Under the pieces are notes generated by a model. That model made no database searches and was not told the origin of the DNA. It saw only the letters and a program-made list of their open reading frames with translations. From the NCBI GenBank assembly GCA_903853185.1, contig CAINSX010000073.1, positions 1 to 13,992 of the forward strand: a DNA stretch of 13,992 nt, in the 5' to 3' direction. Positions 1 through 7,356 of the stretch are shown piece by piece. Source of the stretch: an uncultured Opitutia bacterium (GTDB lineage: Bacteria; Verrucomicrobiota; Verrucomicrobiia; Opitutales; UBA953). Positions within the stretch are counted from its first letter, which is position 1. The number at the start of each line of letters is the position of its first letter. A program made the translations under genes and the position numbers.

Positions 1-1139
<1,139 letters not shown>

Positions 1140-1142
1140 AGC

Positions 1143-2183
1143 TTAGGCTTCCGGAGAGGTCTGATGGTTGGCCGCGCCCCAGGCACGGGCGGCCTTCTCG
1201 GCCAAGGCGACGCGGGCGCGATCGACTTCGGCTAAACGAGCCTTGAGGTTCGCGTTGGAGACGCGGGCCAGGTCATCCAAGTCGCAAAGATAGGTACCGT
1301 CGAGGCCGTGGACGCCAGAAGCGAAATTGCGCGGCACGCCGAGGTCAACCAGCAGGAGCGGGCGACCCGTGCGGCGCCCGGCAATCTCGCGCAGCGCGAC
1401 GGCGTCGAGCAGGGCGCGCTCCACGGTGGCGCACCCGACGATGACGTCGTGCGCATGGGCCTGTCGTAAAGCGTCCGCAAGCGTAAGCGAAGAACCGGAG
1501 AATTCTTCGGCCAGCGCGCGGGCATTCTCGAAGGTACGCGAAGCGACGGAAACTTGGGAAGCGCCGCGGGAGACGAGCGCCTGGACCACTTGGCGGCCGA
1601 CGTCGCCGGTGCCGAGAACGAGCACGCGGGCATCAGCAAGCGAACCGAACACGCGCATCGCGAGCTCGACCGCAACGTTCCCCAGGCTCACCTGACCCTG
1701 GGAGATGCCGGTGTTGGTACGAGCCCAAGCTCCGGCCTGGAAGGCGCGCTGAAAGACACGGTTGAGCACCGGACCCGTCATGCCGCGGGCAAGCGCGTCG
1801 GCGTAAGCGTCCTTCACCTGACCGGCGATCTCGACCTCACCGACCATCTGCGATTCGAGACCAGAGACGACGGAGAAAAGATGTTCGACGGCCTGCAGCC
1901 CTGGCACCGGACGGAGATGCTGATCGAGCGCGGGCGCCGGCGCGCCCGTGGCCTTGAGCAAGGCGCTGCGGAGGTGCAGGGCAGCGGCTTCGTCGCCGAC
2001 CGCATAAGCTTCGAGACGATTGCAGGTCGCGAGCAACACCGCTTCGGCGAGGCCAGCCTCGCGAGCGGCTGCATAGAAGACTTCAGCGCCACCGGCAGGA
2101 ACCGTGAACGCGGCGCGCTCATCAAGGCCGGCGGTGCGATGCGTGGCGCTAAGCGCCACCAGATTACGCGGTCGTTCGCTCAT
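1143..2183 (-). CDS. hemA: Glutamyl-tRNA reductase, short form
   Basis: Catalyses NADPH-dependent reduction of glutamyl-tRNA(Glu) to glutamate-1-semialdehyde, the first committed step of C5-pathway tetrapyrrole synthesis in the cytoplasm. The 346-residue product has the N-terminal catalytic domain with nucleophile C54 in ATCNRLEAY, conserved H101 in HLFSVVSGLES, the GEVEIAGQVKDAY motif (usual GEPQILGQVKDAY), and an NADPH-binding Rossmann motif GTGDVG at 191-196. I chose ATG 2183 because it begins a typical HemA N-terminus (MSERPRNLVALSATHRT) and overlaps the upstream stop as ATGA; the longer reading to 2315 adds an arginine/proline-rich stretch that is not HemA-like and lies inside the preceding gene. 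The protein ends soon after the linker helix (KAARAWGAANHQ), so it lacks most of the roughly 80-100-residue C-terminal dimerisation domain of canonical HemA (about 420 residues). No remnant of that domain can lie downstream because the next gene starts at once. Confidence 0.95.
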   Translation of the reverse strand: MSERPRNLVALSATHRTAGLDERAAFTVPAGGAEVFYAAAREAGLAEAVLLATCNRLEAYAVGDEAAALHLRSALLKATGAPAPALDQHLRPVPGLQAVEHLFSVVSGLESQMVGEVEIAGQVKDAYADALARGMTGPVLNRVFQRAFQAGAWARTNTGISQGQVSLGNVAVELAMRVFGSLADARVLVLGTGDVGRQVVQALVSRGASQVSVASRTFENARALAEEFSGSSLTLADALRQAHAHDVIVGCATVERALLDAVALREIAGRRTGRPLLLVDLGVPRNFASGVHGLDGTYLCDLDDLARVSNANLKARLAEVDRARVALAEKAARAWGAANHQTSPEA

Positions 2184-3034
2184 CGGGACGAGGGTAGCGA
2201 AAGGTAAAGCGCGACCACGGCAGGGATCGCGGCGAGGAGCGAGGCACGGGCGAAGGAAGCGCCCGGAAGACGCTGGCGGCGGCGCTGCACGACGATCCAA
2301 CCGCAAGCGAGCCAAGTGACGAGCGCCGCGATGAGCTTCGGCGCGGCGACGGCGGCGAGATCACGCTGCGCCCAATCGGTCGCGCCGATCACCAAAGAAA
2401 GCCCGAGTAGCCAGACGGCCGCACCCATCAACTGTGCGCCGATGCGATCCAGCGGAACGAGCGCGGGCAGCAGCGCATAGATGCCGCCGAACTGGTGACG
2501 CGCCAACGCGCGATCCTGCAAGAGATAGGCGGCGGAGTTGAGCGCTTGGGCACCGAGCACGCAGTAAGCCAGGATCGCGGCGCCGACGTGCATCACGATA
2601 AGCGGCTTACCGGCCGTGGAGAGCGGGTGTTCAACGCCGCCGAGGAAGCCGGACGCCACGAGACATAAGGCCGTGGTGCCCGCAATCGCCCAAGTCGGCA
2701 GGCGATGGTTGAAGGTGACGTCGAGAAAGAGCGAAAGGCCTGCGACGCCCCAGGCGATGGAGAGCAGCACTTCGGCCGAACCGTTGATGGGGAGCGAATG
2801 CGACCGCAGTCCTTCATAGGCCAGCATGGTCGTCAGCAGGACCCACCCGCCCCGGAGCAACCAGAGACCAGCTGACTGCAATTTCCCGGAAGCATCCTTG
2901 GCCGCCAACCCATCCATGACGGCGGCCGTCAAAAAGACCGAGGCACAACCCAGCAGGCAATCCCGGGTGAGGGGGTGGGCGGCGAGTTCGGCAGCCATGG
3001 GGAACATGGGGTGAGATAAGGGGAGGTGTGACAT
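2180..3034 (-). CDS. HemX/CcsA-like multi-pass membrane protein
   Basis: Integral membrane protein of 284 residues related to the cytochrome c assembly (CcsA/HemX/YpjD) family. The chain is almost entirely hydrophobic, with about eight membrane segments. Family-like signatures are the LPINGSAEVLLSIAW segment (compare P-x-x-x-x-x-E-S-L-x-F-x-x-W in CcsA) and a conserved membrane histidine in IVMHVGAAILAY. The tryptophan-rich heme-handling WWD motif of true CcsA synthetases is not recognisable; the corresponding stretch reads GATDWAQRDLAAVAAPKLI. This and the position directly before hemA favour a HemX-type role in controlling or supporting glutamyl-tRNA reductase over heme ligation, by analogy with Bacillus hemAX; that is inference. 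The ATG at 3034 is preceded by GAGGG (3044-3048) with 9 nt spacing. Its stop overlaps the hemA start by 4 nt. It is the first gene of a three-gene operon. Confidence 0.8.
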   Translation of the reverse strand: MSHLPLSHPMFPMAAELAAHPLTRDCLLGCASVFLTAAVMDGLAAKDASGKLQSAGLWLLRGGWVLLTTMLAYEGLRSHSLPINGSAEVLLSIAWGVAGLSLFLDVTFNHRLPTWAIAGTTALCLVASGFLGGVEHPLSTAGKPLIVMHVGAAILAYCVLGAQALNSAAYLLQDRALARHQFGGIYALLPALVPLDRIGAQLMGAAVWLLGLSLVIGATDWAQRDLAAVAAPKLIAALVTWLACGWIVVQRRRQRLPGASFARASLLAAIPAVVALYLSLPSSR

Positions 3035-3102
3035 TTTGGCAAACCCTCAAGCCGTCCTGTTTTCTTGCCGTGGCGGGCAGGGGAGGTAGGTTGGGCGTCC
3101 TT
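3035..3102. promoter_or_regulatory. Divergent intergenic region, hemX-like / DUF5069
   Basis: These 68 bases separate two divergent transcription units and so should hold the promoter of the hem operon, unless it lies inside the opposite gene, and probably that of the plus-strand cluster. A purine-rich GGGGAGGTAGG (3080-3090) lies 12-20 nt before ATG 3103. I could not identify convincing -35/-10 hexamers, so the promoter role rests on gene orientation. Confidence 0.4.
3044..3048 (-). promoter_or_regulatory. Ribosome binding site of the hemX-like gene
   Basis: GAGGG on the minus strand, 9 nt before ATG 3034. It supports that start over the internal methionines at residues 10 and 13. Confidence 0.6.
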
Positions 3103-3558
3103 ATGGCCCACGACCTCTACGATCTTACCCAGCACCCGCCCCGCAGCCCCCGCGTCCGTCTTGGCGGATTTGTCATCCTCCCCCGGATGATCGACAAAGC
3201 CCGCGCCACCAAGGCCGGTAAAAATGGCGAATATAACTACGGTTGCCCCCTGGATGCCAACGTCCTGGACTTCCTTGGTGTTGAGGCGAATGCCCTTAAG
3301 GATCAGATTGACAATGGCTTAGGCGATGGAGAGCTCCTCGTTTGGCTGATGGCCAATGCCAAGAAGCCGCGTTCGGGCCAGGAAATCGCCGCGTTCAGTG
3401 CCTACCACGAACAGCGCGCCCCCAGCTCCCCTGGCAGCCGGGCCAAGCTGAGCGATTACCAGTCTTCGACTCCGGCCGGTGCTAAGCGTGATGATATCAT
3501 CACCTGGTTCGACGTCCTCGACCTAGACGATCACCAGAGCTTCGGCGGCAAGGTCTAA
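3103..3558 (+). CDS. DUF5069 domain-containing protein
   Basis: A 151-residue soluble protein of unknown function, recognised as DUF5069 by its order of motifs: an N-terminal PRSPRVRLGGFVILPRMIDKARA, then GEYNYGCPLD, then a DFLGV segment, and a C-terminal TWFDVLDLDD. To my knowledge the family occurs repeatedly in Verrucomicrobiota and some related bacteria and has no assigned biochemical role. No signal peptide or membrane segment is visible. I chose ATG 3103; an upstream extension to 3028 would overlap the divergent hemX-like start and adds a segment unlike the family. An in-frame TTG at 3091 lies too close to the GGAGGT at 3082-3087 to be preferred. It heads a plus-strand cluster; the phosphatase gene follows after 3 nt, so the two are probably co-translated. 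Confidence 0.85.
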   Translation: MAHDLYDLTQHPPRSPRVRLGGFVILPRMIDKARATKAGKNGEYNYGCPLDANVLDFLGVEANALKDQIDNGLGDGELLVWLMANAKKPRSGQEIAAFSAYHEQRAPSSPGSRAKLSDYQSSTPAGAKRDDIITWFDVLDLDDHQSFGGKV

Positions 3559-3561
3559 GCC

Positions 3562-4026
3562 GTGGCCAAGGCCGGTCAGCCGCGTCGCGTGTTGCTCGTT
3601 TGCATGGGCAATATCTGTCGCTCGCCGACGGCTGAGGCCGTGCTCCGCGTCAAGGCCAAGCAGGCCGGACTCGCCATCGAGTTCGATTCCGCCGGCACGG
3701 AAAATTACCACATCGGCGATCCGCCGGATCCTCGATCGGTAAGCCATGCGAAGGTGCGTGGATACGACCTTGCGCCACTCCGCGCACGTCAAGTCCATGC
3801 CGATGACTTCCATACTTTCGACCTTATCCTCGCCGCGGACGAGCTGAACTTACGCGAGCTTCGGCGACGTTGTCCGGTCGAACAGCATATGCGTCTCCGC
3901 TTGTTCCTCGATGACGTCGCCTTGCCTGATCCCTATTACGGAGAAAGCGACGATTTTGAAAAAGTGTTGGATTTAGTCGAAAAACAGGCGGTTTTACTGG
4001 TGTCTCGCTGGTCTCGTCCGAACTGA
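3562..4026 (+). CDS. Low-molecular-weight protein tyrosine phosphatase
   Basis: Cytoplasmic phosphatase of the LMW-PTP/arsenate reductase-like fold, 154 residues, a normal length. The P-loop signature C-x5-R-S is VCMGNICRSPTAE with nucleophile C14 and R20; the general-acid loop is PDPYYGES with D123. The Tyr-Tyr after Asp-Pro fits true LMW-PTPs rather than ArsC, and the segment FDSAGTENYHIGDPPDPRS is also characteristic. It starts at GTG 3562, 3 nt after the DUF5069 stop; no other start preserves the P-loop with a reasonable leader. Family members often act on bacterial tyrosine kinases that control exopolysaccharide export, but no such kinase is in the window, so the substrate is unknown. 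The nearest glycan gene (12116) is more than 8 kb away and in a different unit. Confidence 0.93.
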   Translation: MAKAGQPRRVLLVCMGNICRSPTAEAVLRVKAKQAGLAIEFDSAGTENYHIGDPPDPRSVSHAKVRGYDLAPLRARQVHADDFHTFDLILAADELNLRELRRRCPVEQHMRLRLFLDDVALPDPYYGESDDFEKVLDLVEKQAVLLVSRWSRPN

Positions 4027-4069
4027 ATGATTGCCGAGGCCGCACGGGCGGCGTTGGATGCTGGGACCG

Positions 4070-4426
4070 ATGTATCAAGTGAACTTCAGCGACCAAGCGA
4101 TGCGCGAGCTCGCGAAGCTGCCCACCTTGGAGCAGATGGAAGTCGTCGAGGCATTCACCGCGCTGACCGCGGAAGACCTGCTACGCGGAAGCTCCGAGCT
4201 CGGCACCGTCCGTCGCGGCGGCCACACTTATCACCGTCTGCGCGTCGGTGAATTTCGGATTTATTTTGAAGCCAGCGAGGGCTCCCTGATGGCCAACTAC
4301 GTCCTGCATAAACACACGTACGCCGACTTCGCGTTCCGCTCCCATCTACCCTTTCCCGAGGACGAAGCCCGCATCGAACAAGAAGGCGGCTTCTGGAAAT
4401 ACCTCGACGAAACCCCCAAGCCCTAA
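4070..4426 (+). CDS. Solitary RelE/ParE-fold small protein
   Basis: A 118-residue protein whose layout resembles RelE/ParE toxins: an N-terminal strand (MYQVNFSDQAMRELAKLP), two helices, then a beta sheet with YHRLRVGEFRIYFEAS and NYVLHKHTYADF, comparable to the YRLRVGDYRVIF-type core of the superfamily. A C-terminal extension of about 30 charged residues (FPEDEARIEQEGGFWKYL) goes beyond a minimal toxin. No antitoxin-like gene lies on either side: the neighbours are the phosphatase (43 nt upstream) and pssA (2 nt downstream). ATG 4070 is chosen because it begins the family-like first strand; ATG 4058 or TTG 4031 are possible but add non-family residues, and no start has a strong Shine-Dalgarno. 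It may be a former toxin now used as a housekeeping or regulatory protein; mRNA cleavage activity cannot be assumed. The fold call is by eye and moderate; that it is a gene is likely. Confidence 0.7.
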   Translation: MYQVNFSDQAMRELAKLPTLEQMEVVEAFTALTAEDLLRGSSELGTVRRGGHTYHRLRVGEFRIYFEASEGSLMANYVLHKHTYADFAFRSHLPFPEDEARIEQEGGFWKYLDETPKP

Positions 4427-4428
4427 AC

Positions 4429-5322
4429 GTGACCACTCCCCCTATTAAACCCCAGTATTCATCGCCAGAAGAAGCCGCCCGCATCTATCTGTTGCCCAAC
4501 CTCTTCACGGCGGGAAATATGCTCTGCGGGTTCCTGGCCATCAAGAACTGCATCGAGGCCCGCTTCACCACACTGACCGCCGAAGGCCGCGCGGATCACT
4601 ATAATATGGCGGTCTGGTTCATTCTTTTCGCCTGTGTCTGCGACCTTTTTGACGGCCGGGTCGCCCGGGCCACCAAGCGCGAATCCCTCTTCGGGGCCGA
4701 GTTTGATTCCATCGCGGACACGGTATCGTTCGGCGTCGCGCCCGCCCTGATGGCCTGCTTTCTCGTCATCAAACCCGAGTCCACGGACAACGTCCAGTTG
4801 GTCACTTGGCTGCTGGCGTTCATCTATCTCCTCTGCGCCGGCGTCCGTCTGGCGCGTTTCAACGTCCTCACAAACCCACTGGTGCCAGGGAATGAAAAGC
4901 GGGTTGCCGGGGGTGATTTCGTGGGCCTGCCGTCGCCGGCGGCCGCTGGCATGATTGCCTCCTTGGTGCTCGTGCTGTCCAAAATCATGGAAACGAAGGA
5001 CCAGAAGAATCCCTTTGAGGAAGCCGTCCAGGCTTGGTCTTGGAGCCTCCTACCATTGATGCTCATCATCTCCTTCCTGATGGTGAGCAATGTCCGCTTC
5101 CCGAGCTTCAAGAAGCTGGATTGGACCGCCCGGGCCCGCACCCGAGGTTTCATCCTGATCATCATCGTCGGTGCGGTCGTCTTCCGGTACCCCCAATATT
5201 CGTTCCCAGCCATCTTCCTCGGTTACATCAGCTACAGCATCTTCCGACATATCTTCCTTCTCAAGAAGAGCGAGATGGACCCCGCTCCCGACGACGATGA
5301 TGAGCCGGTGTCCAAGGTGTGA
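4429..5322 (+). CDS. pssA: CDP-diacylglycerol--serine O-phosphatidyltransferase
   Basis: Integral membrane enzyme that makes phosphatidylserine from CDP-diacylglycerol and serine, the precursor of phosphatidylethanolamine. The 297-residue product carries the complete CDP-alcohol phosphotransferase signature D-x2-D-G-x2-A-R-x8-G-x3-D-x3-D at residues 72-97 (DLFDGRVAR, then G89, D93, D97). The preceding LLPNLFTAGNMLCGFLAI is typical of the PssA subclass rather than PgsA. Several hydrophobic segments follow, and the tail is acidic and probably cytoplasmic (DPAPDDDDEP). It starts at GTG 4429, 2 nt after the preceding stop, indicating co-transcription with the phosphatase cluster. No phosphatidylserine decarboxylase gene is visible. 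A related specificity within the CDP-alcohol phosphotransferase family is possible but less likely. Confidence 0.93.
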   Translation: MTTPPIKPQYSSPEEAARIYLLPNLFTAGNMLCGFLAIKNCIEARFTTLTAEGRADHYNMAVWFILFACVCDLFDGRVARATKRESLFGAEFDSIADTVSFGVAPALMACFLVIKPESTDNVQLVTWLLAFIYLLCAGVRLARFNVLTNPLVPGNEKRVAGGDFVGLPSPAAAGMIASLVLVLSKIMETKDQKNPFEEAVQAWSWSLLPLMLIISFLMVSNVRFPSFKKLDWTARARTRGFILIIIVGAVVFRYPQYSFPAIFLGYISYSIFRHIFLLKKSEMDPAPDDDDEPVSKV

Positions 5323-5571
5323 ATAGAGGGTGAAGGATTGGTTGGTCTGGCCTCATGTGAACAACCAAGGACTTATTCACCCCGGACACACAGTCCCGTC
5401 GGCCACGGATAAGTCCGCTCATCAGTGGCTTGCGGAACTGTACACGGGATTCCGACACCTACTGATGCTACGGGTATTTATAAATGAAGAGTAACTAGAT
5501 ACAGAGAGTCCCGGTATGTGGGCAATGAGGGGTTGCCTCACCCCCTGCCTGTCCTCAATTCTTCGGTCATC
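5323..5571 (+). promoter_or_regulatory. pssA-dnaN intergenic region with DnaA-box-like sites
   Basis: This gap is larger than the others here and richer in AT. It holds three sites near the DnaA-box consensus TTATCCACA: TTGTTCACA on the minus strand (5356-5364, 7/9), TTATTCACC on the plus strand (5373-5381, 7/9) and TTATCCGTG on the minus strand (5404-5412, 7/9). A perfect 7-bp inverted repeat, TTGGTTG (5338-5344) with CAACCAA (5362-5368), flanks the first site. An AT-rich stretch TATTTATAAATGAAGAGTAA (5475-5494) contains the palindrome ATTTATAAAT and may be the dnaN -10 region or an unwinding element. It must at least contain the dnaN promoter if dnaN is transcribed independently. DnaA control of dnaN is plausible; origin function is speculative. 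Confidence 0.45.
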
Positions 5572-6699
5572 ATGAAGTTCAAGGTTAACCGGAATCACTT
5601 TTTCAACGGCCTCTCCAGCGTGACCAACGTCGTCGGTAACCGCGCCACGATGCCAATCCTGCAGAACGTGCTGATCGAAGCCGAAGGCGATACCATCACT
5701 CTGACCACCACCAACCTCGATCTCGGCATCTGCTGCCGCATCAAGGCCTCTGTTTCATCCCCTGGGCGCATCACCCTCCCGGTGAAGAAACTCGTCCCCA
5801 TTATCCGCGCCCTGTCGAGCAGCGATACCATCGTCGAACTCACCGGCAAGGACCGCGTGAAGATCACCTCAGGCAGCTCGGTATTCCAAATCGCCGGTCT
5901 CCCGGCCGACCAATTCCCGCCGATTTCCAACTTCGCCGGCCAGCCGACCATCTCGATCAACCAGGATGACCTCGGTGACATGCTGCGCAAGGTGAGCTAC
6001 GCTCAGTCTTCCGACGAGAACCGCTACATCCTGAACGGTGTCTTCTTCGAATTCTCCGAAGGCAAGCTCACCGTCGTCGCCACCGATGGTCGTCGTCTCG
6101 CGAAATGCGAACGCAAGATCGCCGGTACCGACAAGACCCTCGCGCTTATCCTGCCTGCCCGAACGATCATCGAACTGATGCGCCTGCTCAAGTCCGGTGG
6201 CGAAGCGCACGTCTCGCATAACGAACGCCAGGTCGGGTTCACCATCGACATCCCGAAGAACGAGGAAGGCCTCGTAGACCGCATCCAGTTGGTCTCCAAG
6301 GTCGTCGAAGGCAACTACCCGAACTACCGCCAGGTCATCCCCAAGGACGCCGGCTCGAAGGTCCGCCTGGAGCGCGAAAAGTTCCTCGAGAGCGTCAACC
6401 GCGCCGCCCTCATGACCGATGATCGCAACAACACGATTCGCATGACGGTGTCCAAGAAGTCGCAGAATCTGGAAATCTCCGCGAAGTCCGAAAGCGGTGA
6501 CGCGCATGAGCCCATCGCCGTGAAGTACGACGGTCCTGACGTGAACATCGCGTTCAATCCTCAGTACATCACGGACCCGCTCAAGGCGCTGACCGAAGAC
6601 GAGATCGATTTCGAATTCAAGGACGAGATGTCCCCAGGTGTGATCCGTGGACTCAAGGACGACTTCCTCTGCGTCGTCATGCCGCAGCGCATCTCCTAA
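5572..6699 (+). CDS. dnaN: DNA polymerase III beta subunit (sliding clamp)
   Basis: Encodes the ring-shaped processivity clamp that tethers DNA polymerase III to DNA. The 375-residue product has the usual clamp length and recognisable family segments: MKFKVNRNHFFNGLSSV, then GNRATMPILQNVLIEA near the N-terminus, FPPISNF around residues 110-120, RYILNGVFFE with a following VATDGRRLA, EGNYPNYRQVIP in the middle, and a C-terminal end DDFLCVVMPQRI where the conserved MP(x)R-like terminus is expected. ATG 5572 is chosen because MKF/MKL-type starts are standard for DnaN; an in-frame GTG at 5518 would add 18 residues without family character. Shine-Dalgarno complementarity before 5572 is weak. dnaA is not adjacent in this window, unlike the common dnaA-dnaN arrangement. 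The gene ends 12 nt from the stop of the convergent plsC. Confidence 0.97.
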   Translation: MKFKVNRNHFFNGLSSVTNVVGNRATMPILQNVLIEAEGDTITLTTTNLDLGICCRIKASVSSPGRITLPVKKLVPIIRALSSSDTIVELTGKDRVKITSGSSVFQIAGLPADQFPPISNFAGQPTISINQDDLGDMLRKVSYAQSSDENRYILNGVFFEFSEGKLTVVATDGRRLAKCERKIAGTDKTLALILPARTIIELMRLLKSGGEAHVSHNERQVGFTIDIPKNEEGLVDRIQLVSKVVEGNYPNYRQVIPKDAGSKVRLEREKFLESVNRAALMTDDRNNTIRMTVSKKSQNLEISAKSESGDAHEPIAVKYDGPDVNIAFNPQYITDPLKALTEDEIDFEFKDEMSPGVIRGLKDDFLCVVMPQRIS

Positions 6700-6711
6700 G
6701 TTCCGGGCCGA

Positions 6712-7356
6712 TCAAAGTCCGAGGTCGTCGCAGTCCGGGAGTGATTTGATTCGCTCCAGGATTCGACGTGATGATTCGATCGACCGGTCAGCGTGGTCGC
6801 TGCCTGGATCGTATTCCGCGGGCTGCATCGCTTTGCCGAAGCGCACCCGGATGCGCGCGGAGCCGAGCGGGAAGTTCGCGCCGCGCGGGAGCATGTCGCG
6901 CGCGCCCCGGATATGGATCGGGACGACGGGGACGCCGGAACGGCAGGCCAAGAGGCCCGCGCCGGCCTTGGGTGCGGTGATGACTCCGTCTTGGCTACGG
7001 GTGCCTTCAGGGAAGATCAGGAGGCCTTCGCCGGCCTTCAGAGCGGCCAAGGCGGACCGGATGGCGCCGATGTCGGCTTCGCCGCGATCGACCGGGATGG
7101 AATGGCAGGCCTGGATCACGAAGCCGAAGAGCGGGTTATCGAAGAGCGAGCGGCGAGCGATGAACGAGATCTCGCGCGGGAGGCTCGAGCCGATCAAGGG
7201 CGGGTCGAGCATGCTCTGGTGGTTGCAGGCAAAGAGGCAGGCCCCGGAAGGCACATTCTCCCAGCCTTCGACTTCCAGGGTGGAAAAGACTTCGATGAAC
7301 GATCGCGCGCCGTGGTAGACGCTCTTGTAGATCAGGTTCTTCGAATCGAGGATCAT
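6712..7356 (-). CDS. plsC: 1-acyl-sn-glycerol-3-phosphate acyltransferase
   Basis: Membrane-associated acyltransferase that converts lysophosphatidic acid to phosphatidic acid. The 214-residue protein has the catalytic H-x4-D motif NHQSMLDP (H46, D51), the acceptor-binding FPEGTRS motif at 115-121, and the late VPVVPIHIRG block at 143-151. Its ATG (7354-7356) overlaps the stop of the upstream aroA-cmk gene as ATGA, indicating translational coupling. A plsC gene after cmk is also seen in other bacteria, often before rpsA; here the unit ends with plsC, 12 nt from the convergent dnaN stop. Exact acyl or acceptor preference cannot be read from the sequence. Confidence 0.93.
   Translation of the reverse strand: MILDSKNLIYKSVYHGARSFIEVFSTLEVEGWENVPSGACLFACNHQSMLDPPLIGSSLPREISFIARRSLFDNPLFGFVIQACHSIPVDRGEADIGAIRSALAALKAGEGLLIFPEGTRSQDGVITAPKAGAGLLACRSGVPVVPIHIRGARDMLPRGANFPLGSARIRVRFGKAMQPAEYDPGSDHADRSIESSRRILERIKSLPDCDDLGL

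Noticed and set aside
2184..2315. N-terminal extension of HemA to 2315
   Set aside because: The added 44 residues are Arg/Pro-rich, lie inside the upstream gene and are unlike HemA; the ATGA overlap start at 2183 fits the family.
4027..4426. A complete type II toxin-antitoxin pair
   Set aside because: Only one RelE-like gene is visible. The space before it is 43 nt and the next gene is pssA, so there is no adjacent antitoxin.
5323..5370. Intrinsic terminator after pssA formed by TTGGTTG / CAACCAA
   Set aside because: The loop is 17 nt, the stem is only 7 bp with few G-C pairs, and no T-run follows.
5518..5571. Earlier GTG start of dnaN
   Set aside because: The 18 extra residues are not part of DnaN; the MKFKVNR start matches the family.
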